Part shown: piece by piece, positions 12,664 to 25,566 of the stretch
How the letters are laid out: each line of letters opens with the position of its first letter
Position numbering within the stretch: position 1 is the first letter of the stretch
NCBI GenBank assembly: GCA_023159155.1
Contig: JAJNNX010000001.1
Span: forward strand, 2,294,001 to 2,358,000
Direction of reading: 5' to 3'
DNA length: 64,000 nt
DNA from: Ustulina deusta
Taxonomy: Eukaryota; Ascomycota; Sordariomycetes; Xylariales; Xylariaceae
The notes under the pieces: generated by a model
The model's input: the letters and a program-made list of their open reading frames with translations, nothing else
The model's database searches: none
What the model was told of the DNA's origin: nothing
Position numbers and translations under genes: made by a program

Positions 12664-15600
12664 TTACTTTAAGCTTACCGATTATTTATTAATAAGCGTT
12701 TAATAAAATATATATTTTTTACTTTGCTATAGTTAATAAAACATAAATAAACTTTTTTTTTTTAGTTATATACTTAATACTAAAAATCGCACATTTTATA
12801 ATATAAATTTAACTTTAATACAACTATAATAAAACCTTTAACTCTTATGCTATCTAAAGGCAAACAATCTATAGAAAACCTAACCTTAAATACCCTAATT
12901 CTACTTTAGGCACTTAAACAATTAGAACAACTCTAGTTATAAAGTATAACTAGCTTATTACTTTTAAATAATTCTAAGATCTTTATTTCTGTAAAAAAAG
13001 AAGAATATTTTATATTAGACTTTTTTACAAACGCCCTTGGTAAACTAATATTTAAAAAAAAAACAAAAAATTAGAACTTAAAAAAAACAAAAAATCAGGA
13101 CTTAAAAAAGCAAAATCTGAACTAAAGCTAAAACAACCTAATATAAGTAATATATTTAAAAATATAGCAGAAAATATTAAAGCTATATAAGCTTGCGATC
13201 CTACGTTAGTTCTAGTAAAACTTTTTTAATAACTAGAAAAAGTAAAGCGTTAATTTTTTGCTACGCTTATTTTAGCGCTTTTAAAAAACTATTGCGACTT
13301 AACTATAAAAAGTACATTTAAAAGTACTAACTTTAAACTTTTTAGCTTTACTGCTTTACTTATTTTTTAACTTGTTAGCTTACTTATAACTGCTTTAAAC
13401 CTTTTTTATACTAAAAAAGCTAAAGTATAAAAAATTAATTTTAGTAAGTTTGCAGAAAATAAAAACTTATTTAATAATTAGGTTTATAAACTAGTAAAAA
13501 AATTAAACAAAAATATTACTACTTTCTGAACCAAAAATAGTTAACTTTAGTATATTATAGGCTAATTAAAAAAGCGCGCTAAAAAATCTATAAAAACATA
13601 TTTTTATTTAATTAAAAAATTGTTTAGTAGTATTATAAAAATAATCTAAGTTTTATTAATAATTTATTATAATTCTAACTAAGCAGCTATTATTTATAAA
13701 ATATTTAGAGTTTATATATATAAAATAAATAAAAATATTAATAAATTTATTTTTATATTTAATAGCTTAGCTTAAAAGTATTAACTTATAAAATTATAAT
13801 AAAAATATAAATTATAGAACTATTTTTATATAAACTTAGGAAAAAACTTATATAAAGTTTTTATAAATTTAAATATTTTTTATAAATTATTTATTAATAA
13901 AGTTATTAAGTTAGTATATAATATTAAGCAAACTTATAAAAATTGCTAATAAACTAAACTTGCAAGCTTAACTAAAAAAAGATCGAACTTAAGTAATCAA
14001 ACTTTTAGCAAACTTAATTATTAATTTTTAGCAAACTTTAAAAGTTTTAAAATATTTATTTTAAAACAATTAAAATAAGCTTTAACTATAAAAAAAAAAA
14101 AGCTTATTGGGATAATAAGACCTGCTTTATTTATAGTAAAAAAGAACATATATTAGTTAATTGCCCTAACTAAAAACCTAAAGTCTTAGGTATTTAGCTA
14201 ATAAAAAAAATATTTAATAAGAATAGCTCGGGTAGTTTATCTAACTTAAAAAATAAATAGGACTAATAGAAATTTTTTTATTAGTTCTTTTACTTATTTT
14301 AACTAAAATATATAATTAAAACAAATTAATTATTTTTAAAATATTTGTTAAGTTATAAATTAATAATATTAAAATAAAAACTTTAGTTTTATATAATACT
14401 AGAGCTTATATTTTTTTAATAATTAGCTATAAATTTGTATAATAAGTTAAGCAATAGCTAAAAATAAAAATAGTCCGTTTAGCAAAACTTTAAAAACTTT
14501 GTAACTATTATAGCAAAGTAGTTAGTAAAGTTTATAAATATTTAATATATATAATAAAAATTAATAGTTAATAATTTAAAGATTAAATGTTCTAGGTTAT
14601 TAATTTTAGTTATAATATTATTATTAGTATTAAATGGTTAGTAAAGCAAAATGTTCTAATAAAAACTTAAAAATAATAGTTAATCTAGCTAAATAATTTA
14701 TTTTTATTAGCTTAGTTTTTTTTTATAATTATAATTAAACTATTTAACTACAAACAATAAATTATAAACCTAAAAATATAAAAAAATACTAACTAATATA
14801 ATTAAGCATTAAAAAAATATTATTAAATATTAAAATAATTTTTTAGAACTAAAATAATTATTCTAGGTATAACTAAGACTAAAGAAATATAAAAAAAACT
14901 TAGGATTTTTAAACCTAAAATAAAAAAGGTCCGTATAGTAACTCTTAAAAAAAAAAAAAACCAAGCTATTATTAAAAAAATTCTATAAAATCTTTAAAAC
15001 TATTTTTATTAAAACAAATAAAAATAGTTAGCTAAAAAAACTTTATAGGAACTTATTATAATTAAATTTATAATAACTAAAAATAATAATACTAAGCTAC
15101 TTAAAAAAAACTCAAAAATAATTAATATTTTATAAAAAAAATAGATTTAAATTAACTAAGTAGTACTATAAAAGACTTTTAATAATAAACTTATTTTATT
15201 TCTAAAAAAAAAAAACTTTAAGTATATAAAGTTAGTATAAAATCTTTTACTTTTTTAACTATTATATTTAGAAAAAATTTTTTTAAAAAAGAAATTTAAA
15301 ACTTTATTATTATTATAATTAAGGTTTAATATAGTGCTAGAACTTAATAGCAAAAAATATGTTTTAGAACTTTACTAATATTAAATACTTATATAGTTTA
15401 TTTTTTTTTAAAAAAAGTTTATAAATAAGCTATTAGTTATAGATTTTATTAAATAAAACATAAACCTAAATATTACGTTTGTTTTGTTTGTATTTAAACC
15501 TAGGTTAATTAAACATAAATTTATAATTAATTACTAATAAAAAAATATATATTTAAAAAATAAAATTGTGCTAGCTCTAAATATTAGTAGTATTATATTT

Positions 15601-18314
15601 AATTATTATAATATAACCTGTTTTATAAAGCTAAATATTATTAAAGCTTTTTATTAATTATTGCTAATTTTAAAATTATACTACTTTACCTTTTTTTGAA
15701 CTTATAAAAAAATATTTTAATAAAAAGTCTTACTATTTAGTTTAAAAATAAAACCTATATAGTAGCAGGCTTTTATTAATATATAAATTTAAAAACTTCT
15801 AAATAAATTTATAAACGTTTATATAAATAATATTTTAATTTATTTTAAAACTAGAAAATAGCACTAGATTTATTACAAAAAAATAATCTATTACTTATAT
15901 TAAGCCAGGTATTAAAAAAATATTAAAAAGTCTTATTTTAATATGCCTATTATTAATTACTTAGGAATAATTATAAAAACTAAAATAAAAATTAAGATTA
16001 ATTTTGCTAAAATCTAAGCAATTCTAAATTAGAACTTTAATAATTTTAAAAGTACTAAATTGATTCGGTTATTTTTTGGGCTCTGCAACTATATTTATAT
16101 ATTTATTTATTATGCTAGTAAAATAGCTACCTTTTTAAATTAACTATTAAAAAAAAATAAGCTATTTGTAATAGGACTAGAATAAAAACAAACTTTTGAA
16201 CATATAAAACTATTAGTATATAAAACCCTAGTTCTAGCCTTTTTTAGGCCCGGCCAACTAATATAAGTAGAAATAAATGCCTTATATAATATAATAAAAA
16301 AAGTTATCTAGTAATAATAAAAAAATATAACCTAAAAACCTGTAAAGTACTTTTTTAAAACAATAATACTAACTAAGCAAGCCTACCTGATTTAAAACTA
16401 GGAATTTTTGGCAGTAGTATAGACTTTGGAATACTATTGCCTAGAACTTTTAAGAACTAAATTTTTTATAATAATTGATTATTAAGCTTTATTATATTTT
16501 TTAAGTAAATAGATTTTATTAATATAATAAGTCTGTTGGGCTGACTTTTTGTTAAATTTTAATATTATTTTTTAGTACTAACTAGAATAAAAAAACGTAG
16601 TAACTAATGCTTTATTAAAAAAAATAGTAAAGCTTTCTATAATAAAAGCTAAAAAAGCCGAAAAGAAAATAATAATATTAGTTCTTTTTAATAAAATACT
16701 AGGTTTTATATTAACTATAGATATTCTGCCTAATACTTCCCAAAGAGCTAACCTAGTAGATTTAATTAAACAAAAAAACTAATTATAAAAACTAAAAAAC
16801 AAAAACAAAAAACTATATATATTTAAGGTTATTTTAAATAAAATTATCTTTTTTTATATAGCTTTAATTTAAAAAGCTTATATATTTTTAATTATTATAT
16901 ACTAAAACTAATATAAAATAATCAAAATATTAAAACAAAAATATTATTAGCTTTATTTAAAATATAATTATAAATAATATATATATAATTGCTATAACTA
17001 TAAAAAAAATAAGATATTACAAAACAAGACTTCTAGCTTTTTTTATTTATTATTTATACTATCTATAGTGTAGCAATATATAGTGGTAGATAATAAAAAT
17101 ATGCTACCTAACTAATAAGGTTATAACTATATATAGGTGTTTATAAACAAGTTTAGCTATTTAATTGCAACTTTACTTAGTAAAAAGACTAATACTATAG
17201 AGTTACTAGCTATACAATATTATAAAAGTTTATATAGATTTTTAGGTATACTAAATATATAGATATTAAATAATATAGGACTATTTATTTTTAAGTTTAT
17301 AGTAATAATTAATAATTTTATAAGTACTAAGTACTGCTTTAGTAATACTTATTATTTTTAAACCTAAAAAATAGTAAAATTAACTAATTAAGAACTAGAT
17401 TAATAACTTTGTTTTTATATTAATAAGTACTAAAATAACTAGAATATTTATTTTTTTATTTTAGATTTTATATATAATTTTTTATAATATTTATTAATTA
17501 ATATATTATTACTAAAAGTAGTAATAAAAATAAATATATAAAACTTTTTAATAGTAAACTTTAATAAAGTAGTTATAAATTCTAATATTAAGTAATAAGC
17601 ATTCGAGTTGATCTATTAAACTTAAAACATTTAAAAAATAGCATATAAAGCTACAATTTTTGCATAAAAACAATATAAACTATAAACTAACAAAAAAAAA
17701 CGTTTAGTAAACTTTAAAATAAAAAACAAAATTTTTTTAAAAAAAAAAAGTTTTATAACATAAGTACTAACTACTAGATTAGACTTACAATTAATTAGCT
17801 TTTTTAAAATCCTAAAAGAATAAAGATTTAGCTATATTTTTGATTTACCTAACTTTTATATAATAAAAAACCTATTTTATGCTAACCAATTACGAAAAGT
17901 AAGCAATAACCCTTTATTTTAACAAATTTAGTTACTGCTTTTAGCTAAAAATATTAATAGCAAAGTAAAATTTGAAGTTAAACGAATTAAATAATTAAAA
18001 ATATATAAAAAAAATAAAGAACTGCAATATTAGGTTGCTTAGAAAGGCTGCAATCCTAACAACACTTAGTATGTAGCTTAGAATTTTAAAAATACGCTAG
18101 TCAAGCTTGACCAATTTTATAAAATTTATAAAAAAGCCCCCGGACCCCCTATAAGACTATAAAAATAAATATATATAGCAACAGCCAACAAATTTGCAAG
18201 CGATTATAAAAATAATAATAAAGCAGTATATTATAAAAAGGCTATATAAACTTACTATTATTAGTAACCTCGAATTAAAACTGTGTTTAAACTTTTAGTT
18301 TTAGAAAAAGGTAG

Positions 18315-18554
18315 TATAATAATTAGTACAGTCTTGGCAAGACCTGCAAGGATTCCAGACCTATAGGGCAATAAGATAGAAGGTCTATATATAGACCAGC
18401 CTATACCTTTGTAGCTATATACACAGAGTCTATATTTACCTACTTTATAAACTCTAACTTCTTTCCTTCCTTTTTTTTTTTTTTTTTAGTTTAAAGTCTT
18501 TATCTATAGTATTAATAAACTAGCTATGGAAGCTTTACTTAACTAAGCGTGGCA
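18315..18554 (+). repeat. Gypsy 3' LTR
   Basis: 240 bp, starting TATAATAATTAGTACAG and ending GCGTGGCA. The preceding TTAGAAAAAGGTAG is purine-rich and is a plausible polypurine tract. Bases 18555-18559 (GTTAT) repeat the five bases before the 5' LTR. Confidence 0.88.
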
Positions 18555-18566
18555 GTTATTCTAATA
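18555..18566 (-). repeat. Gypsy target duplication plus end of the split copia LTR
   Basis: GTTAT (18555-18559) duplicates 12418-12422. It is followed by TCTAATA, the terminal bases of the copia LTR (family TCCAACA). Joining across the gypsy element restores a continuous copia LTR, so the nested order of insertion is clear. Confidence 0.8.
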
Positions 18567-21500
18567 CTAGCTATTTTTTTTTTAGTTATAACTGCCTGTT
18601 ATATAAAAAGAATAAAAAAAGCAACTATATAACTGCTTAGATATATATATAAAAGTTTAACTATTAGGGAGGCAACCAGGTTAGCAGTCTAGTTTATGCG
18701 TATAGCTGCTAAGTTAGTAGATTATTTTTTTTTAATAAAGTTATGCAACAATATTACAAAGCTGCTGTTTTGGCTGTATAGTTGGTCAAAAACTATAGGC
18801 CAAACATTACTTAGTAACTATTTAAGTTAAAGCTAAATATTTGCTTTTGTTTTATGCAATAGCAAAGTTTATAATTAGTTAGCTTGTCCAGTTAGTAGGC
18901 TTTATATAAATAGTTGCTAATTAAAAGCTTTTAAGGTTGTTTATATTTGGTTAACTAGGCAGGTTATTTATATAAAAAAAAGTTAACTAATTAAAAGTTA
19001 GGTTGGCTTGTACGTAGGGGGACTTACATATAAAAAGGTGCTTAAGTTTTTTGTTATTTTCTGTTTTTTTGTTATTTTCTAAAATTTTCTGCTTTATATG
19101 TTTGCCTATCTTTATATACCATATATATATATATATATTTATATAATAAACACTATTTAGCTTTTTAGTAATAGTGGTTATACGCTAAGAATTATTAGCT
19201 AGAACAGCAATTATTATATAGTATTACTACTAATAAACAATTTTAATAATTATTAGTTTATTATAGCGCTATACATTAATATATATATTTGTTTTTTTAT
19301 TATATATATGTTTGTTTTAGTATATTGCTAACATTTTTGCTTTTTATACATAAACTAATAAAACTTAGGTTATTGCTATACTATTAGTTAATATATAAAT
19401 CCGGGTGCTTATTAATATGCTTTTTATATATTCAATTGCGTTTATCCTCTACTAGAAAGGTTATTTTTGTATAGTTCTTATCTAGTTATACAGTACTACT
19501 GTTGCTACATATATAAAAAATGTTTATATAGTATATAATAGTTACTTGTTCTATAGCTATCGCTAAATTATTAAGTTTTAAGGTAATATTTGTATAGTAT
19601 ATGTTTGGCGTTTATATAGCGCTTAGTACAATTATTACGTTTAAAAAAAAAAGAATAAATTAGTTATATAATAAAAAAAATAAAAAAAATAAAAATAGAA
19701 AGGAGTGGCATTTATATTTGTTTTTTTTTTTAAAGTTAATTTATTATATATTGCTTTTATACTTTTAATTTTTTTTTTTTTATAAATGCTATAGTTATAC
19801 ATGATTTTTTACGTTCTATTAATAAATACTTTTATTTGTATAATTAATTTGTTTATTAATACAAAAGTTTCTAAAGCTTAGTTTAGTATCCTTTTTATAA
19901 ACATATTAGCTAGATTATTTTTATTATTAATTTATTATACTTCGGAGATTTTTTATTTTTTATATAATTTTTTTAACAATATAATATTAATTATTAAGCA
20001 TTTTTTTTACGTAGTGCCAAGCTTAACAAAATAATCATATAACAACTTTAAATTAAAACATAAAACAGTTAGAATTAGGGGCAATTATAGCATAGTTATA
20101 ATTTTTAAAAGTATTATATAAAAAGCAATAGTATTATTAAAACTATTAACTATACTATATAATTTACTTGCAAATATATTCCTAATTACTTTTTTATATT
20201 TGTTTGAATTCTAGTATATAATATTTTTTTTAATTTTAAAACTTAAATTTTTTTTTATATAATATTTAGTTCTTAATATAATTACAAATCTAAGTTAAAA
20301 AGTTATATTTATATTGTTTATAAATAACCTATTTATAAAAATAAATAGCTTTGTATAATATAGGTCTATTAGTATAAAAGTTAAGCTGCAATCCTTATTA
20401 TTTGTTTGCTATTAGATTTTTTGGTTTAAATTTTTAATATTATATAGCTTAGGATATATAACTTAGGCAGCTACGCATAGGTTATATGTTGCTTTGGGCT
20501 AGCAAATACTATTAATATACATATTTTTTATTTATTATAAAACATATTGCTATACAAAATTAGTTATATAAGAGTTAATCTAGTCTAGTTAGTTTGTTTA
20601 GCTTTTTTAAGTTAAAACAATATTTTTTTTAGACAAAAATATAATTTATCTACTATTAAATTTTATAAAGTAACCTAACTAAAATATTTCTTTTAGCTTT
20701 ATATAAAACTTAGCTTGCTACAATTTATATTTTTCCTTTTTTAAAAAGCCTAGCAATACAAAGCTAAACATATTGTTTGTTTGCAGTCTAGTAATATTAA
20801 AGTTGTCCAAAGGTCTTTTAATAAAAAGTAGGCATAAGTTATATATAAAAATAATCATACTAAGCTTTTTATAGTAGTACTAATAATATGTTTTAAACTA
20901 GTATAAACCTAATTTAATAAATCTATATAATAGTTATATAATTTATAGAATTATTTTATTAAAATATTTTGATTTTAGTTCGGACAGCAGTTATGCAAGG
21001 ATTTTTTTGGCTAATTTATCTTTTAATTATATATATGCTTGCGTAATATTTTGAAGTTTGCCCAAAGCATTAAAGTTATAAATTAGAAAAAGTCCTAGTA
21101 CAAGTAGCAGTTTTTAGTTTATTTGCTAGATTATTAATAATTAAATAAGTACTATTTCTTTTTTGGTATTGTTATAGCTTTATATAATAAGTTAGAACTT
21201 TTTATATAGCTTAGTTATTTTTTTTTTTATTTTTTATATAAGCTAGAACTTAAAAATATAAATATTGCTATATTTTGTTGGATTATATTTTACAAATTAA
21301 AATATGCCTTATATAACAAGATTATTAATTTTAGTAATATTAGATTTTTTAAATAAAACTCCGGGTATATTAATAATGCTATTTTTATATAGCTTAATAG
21401 CTAGGGTATAGTTCTATTTTCTTTTAAAAGTTAAAAATAGTTAATTAATCTATTATATAAAAGTTATATAAAATATTATAGTTTTTAAAGGTTATTTATG

Positions 21501-24500
21501 TTTTTTTTATATAATAAGGGCTTAAAAAGGTTATATTTTGTCTTTTTCTTTAGTATATTTGTCTAGGATATTTTTTTTAGTTATATAATAATAAGGCTTA
21601 ATTTATGTTTAATAGAAATATATTAGGCTGTTTATTAAATTAATAATTATATTAAAGTCCTTAATTGATTTGATTTTATATAGTCTATTCTAGTTTTTTT
21701 TTTTTTACTATATTATTATTTTGCTATATAAAAGCAACAAAAATATATTATATAAAGCTGGCCTATTACACTAGTTAATTGTATAGTTAATTTTAACCTT
21801 TGTTTTCTTATTACATAATATTTTTATAACTTTTTTAATTGCTTTAGCCCTTTATATAATATTAGGTAAAAAGGGTAAGTTCTAATTAACTCTAGGGTAG
21901 GCTCTAAAGATAAGAAAGGTTAGTATAAAGCTGTTTGGCCTAGTAATATTATTTAAAGCTTTAATTATTATTTAGAAAATTAACTTATCCTTTATATAAT
22001 TACCAATCTTAACTTTTAGTATATTGTACATATAGCAGAAAAAGCCATATATCTTTTTAATCTTGCTAATTATTTAGTACGCCTTAATAGGCATTATATA
22101 ATACTAAATATTTATAATTTTTATTTAGTTCTAAAATTTTTAAAATAAAAAGTTTATATTTAGGTTATATATAATATAATTAAAAAGTTTTTAATATATA
22201 TTAATCTAGTACTTATATAGTATTTTTTAGGTATTTTATATAAATATTAATTTAAAAAAAATTACTACTTAAAAAAATATAGTAGCATTAATAATATAAA
22301 AAACTTGTTTGTTGTTTATTTATATAATATTAATTATAATTTTATAATTAAAATTATAATTATCTTTAATTAAAAATTTGAATTGTTAAAGTGCTAAGTT
22401 GTACGATTAATAGTAGTAATAGAATTTCTGGATTTTTTTTAGAGTTAAATAGTTAATATTATATCCTATATAACTAAGTATTATATATAGTTTTTTTATA
22501 TAAAAATGTTTGAATTAATAATATAATTATTATAACTTTGTTTTAATAAAGTATAGTCTAGCTTTATAAAAGTTTATATTAAAAATAAATATTTCTATTT
22601 ATATATAATAAAAACAATCTTTTTGTTTTTTTATATAATAATATTTTTTATATTATTAAAATAAGCCTATAAATAGTTAGTATTCTTTAGCAAAAATAGG
22701 AATAGTATTAAGCTATCTAAAATATAATATATTATTATACTAAATAAATTTTTTATTTGTATAGTATTTATAGCAGTAATTATATTACTACTACTAACCC
22801 TAATATTTATGCTGCCTGGGGTCTAGTCTACTTTTATACAAAAATAAAGTCTAAAATAAGCTTTTAATTATGCTTTTTTTATTATTAAATAGTTTAAAGC
22901 GCCTATATTTTAAAGTTTGCTTTAGTACTCTATACAATACTAGTTGCTAAAAATAAACTAGTCAAACAGTATATCCGTTTTATAATTCTAAATATTTTTT
23001 CTAGTTATATAATAAATAAAAGCATTATTTATTAAAAATTAAATAGATTAGCTACTAAATTTTTTGTTAAGTTTTTTATTACTTTTGTCCAATTCTAGAT
23101 ATTTTTTATACTTTATAAAATATACCAAGAACTTTTTAAATATAAGTTCTGTTTTGTTAATTATTTCATACGAATTAAAATATTAATTTTTTATATAAGC
23201 CCGTTTTTAAGGGGTATATTTAGTTAACTAACAACCTTTTTTGTAGTATATAAAATATTTTTTATTTATATAGTAGTTCTAGTTTTTCTGGTCTTTTTAG
23301 TAGTCCTACTATATGTTTGGCCTGCTTAATGATTTAAGAAATTTATACTATTAGCTTTTTATATAGTAGCTTTGGTTATATTTCTTATTAGTAAAATAAA
23401 TATTATTGTTTTTTTATATAAAGCTTTTTAGTACATTATTTAACGCTATCTAAATATATATTTAAAAATCTAAAAAAAAACTTTTGTTTATTAGCTTTTA
23501 GAATATAAAAACTATAATTAATTCTAGGACCTTTTAATATACTTATATAATTATTATATTTAACTAGATTTCTTTTTAGTAATTTGTACTAAATATTTAT
23601 TATACTTTTAAAAGCTTATTAATTATAAGATCTAATACTTTATATAATACTAGATCTAAATATTTTTTTTTATTTATATAAACATAATTATAGTCCAATT
23701 GGCTTAGTACTAACTATAGTTCATATTAGTATTAAAGTAAGCATTTATTATATAATAGATTTTATACTAGGTTTTCTTAGGTCTAATCTAATATATAAAA
23801 TAGTTTTTTATATAACTTTTAAAAATTATTAAAAATATTATATAGTATTAATTTTTTATAATTCTAAGTTATTAGTATATATTTATAAATAGGTATACTT
23901 TATTATATAAAAAGTTGTATAGCTTATTTATATAATTCCTTTTTTTTTTTTTTTTTTTTTTAAAAGATTATATATTTTTTAAAAAGGATTATTCCGTTCT
24001 ATATAATCTTTATAAAAAATAGGTCTAAAAATAAATTGCTTGCTATAGGGTCTAATATTATATAAAAGTATATTTATTATAATAAGGTCTAAAAAAAGTT
24101 ATAAATAATAGGGTATTTATATATAGGTTAGAAATTTGGTTTATAATTTGCTTTTATTATATGTTTATATATATATTTAAAAATATTTTAAAATTTAATA
24201 GTAGATTATATAGGTAAATAGGGGGTTTAATCCTTAGGGGTTTAAAATTATATATTCTTTAGAAGTCCAGGCTATATAAGTTCTAATTATCTAATTTCTG
24301 GTTCTACTTCTATTTGTATAATAGGTATAGGGGCTAAGGTATGCTAAGGTATAGAGGTAAGCTAAAGGGTAGGCTAAAATTGTTAACTTAATATAAAAGA
24401 AACTAAAAATTATTATATAATAGGAATAAAAATAAGTTAAACAACTAATAGTTTTAAAAAATCTTTAATAAGTTTGAATTTTTTTTATATAATTTAAGCA

Positions 24501-25268
24501 AGGTTTTTTATATATATATTTAAGTTGTTTTATAGCTATATTTCTTTATATATAATAGCTTTAGAAAGTTTTATATAAATATTTATATAAAGTTTTATAA
24601 AATATTTAAGTTCTTATTTTATAAAGTTTTTTTTGTACGTTTTTTAAAATATTTATTTGTTATTAATTATATAGTTATATTTTTTAATTTAAAAAGTTAT
24701 ATATATATTAAAAATTGCTTTTAATGTTATATTTAGATCGATTAGTTAGCTTTAATATTAAAAGTTAAATATATTTTTTGTAGTTTTAGGGTTAATATTA
24801 AGTTCTAAAGCAAGTTTGTTATATATAAATTAAAGGTATATTTTAATAGCTTTTATAGTTTTATGCAGTAGGTGTAATACTATAATAAAAAATTAAAAAA
24901 AAAAATATTGTCTAGCTATTATATAGTAATATAGTTAGAAGTAATATAATTATATATTATTTTTATTTTTTTTATATAGTACTTTTAATGCTTTTTATAA
25001 AAAGTTAATACTTATATATTAAAAATTAGATTTTTTTTATTTTTTTTATAACAAATAAATATATTTAGTAACCTATAGTATAAAATATTTATTTTATTTT
25101 ATATAATATTACTATTGCTACTTTGCAGAAAGGTAATAGTTATATAATAAAGATTTTAAAGTGCAATATAAAAACTTATTTAAATAGGTTTAATTTTGTT
25201 TTTATTTTTGCTAATCTATAGTATATTTTTGCGATTTTTTTTAAAATGTTTTTATAACTACTAATTAA

Positions 25269-25566
25269 TATTAAATAAACTATATATAATATATTATATA
25301 TAAAACAAATAATATATATAGATAGAATATAATATATTATATTATATTATTTATAAAAAAAAAAAAAAAAAATGTTTATATAAAATATAAGTTTTTTATA
25401 TTTATGTGAGAGCTTATGCTATTGTACAAACTAATATAACAAAAGGGAAATAAAGTCCCTTTCGTCCGGCCGAAGTCCGGCTAATATCCGTATAATAGCC
25501 GAGCGTGAACTCGTACTCCGTGCGAGTTGCACAATAAGGTTGTAACTAATGCCAGTTATTCCAACA
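25269..25566 (-). repeat. Copia D 5' LTR
   Basis: 298 bp. On the minus strand it begins TGTTGGAATAACTGGC. The segment 25,440-25,566 still carries several CCGG and CG sites and looks much less mutated than the AT-only remainder (25,269-25,430). ATTTT follows at 25567-25571 as the right target duplication. Confidence 0.85.

Larger units (their letters stand above)
12423..18554 (+). mobile_element. Ty3/gypsy chromovirus, complete but dead, nested in copia D
   Basis: A 6.13-kb plus-strand element with LTRs of 240-241 bp, inserted in the copia 3' LTR with target duplication GTTAT. One frame, read through stops, gives ordered domain traces: gag zinc knuckle near 14,115-14,160 (TCFIYSKKEHILVNCPN, second Cys mutated to Tyr); aspartic protease near 14,390 (NTRAYIF, from the DTGA type); RT near 15,620-15,840 (KLNIIKAFY, YINNILIYFKT, from YIDD); RNase H near 16,240-16,460 (EFLAVV, LEYYCLELLR); integrase near 17,000-17,400 (VVDNKN, INKFSYLIATLL); and a chromodomain near 18,010-18,150 (QY*VA*KGCNPNNT). 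RT before integrase gives the Ty3/gypsy class and the chromodomain makes it a chromovirus. Asp-to-Asn and Trp-to-stop changes fit G-to-A mutation. It is inactive. Confidence 0.92.
12167..25566 (-). mobile_element. Ty1/copia retrotransposon, complete but dead (copy D), interrupted by a gypsy element
   Basis: A full-length minus-strand element. The 5' LTR is 25566-25269, the internal region 25268-18567, and the 3' LTR is split into 18566-18555 and 12422-12167 by the inserted gypsy element. Without the insertion it is about 7.25 kb, flanked by the 5-bp duplication ATTTT. The internal region is collinear with copies A, B and C, which supplies the RT and RNase H evidence. RIP-type transitions have destroyed all reading frames. 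The plus strand is T-rich here, as expected for an A-rich coding strand lying on the minus strand. Confidence 0.87.
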
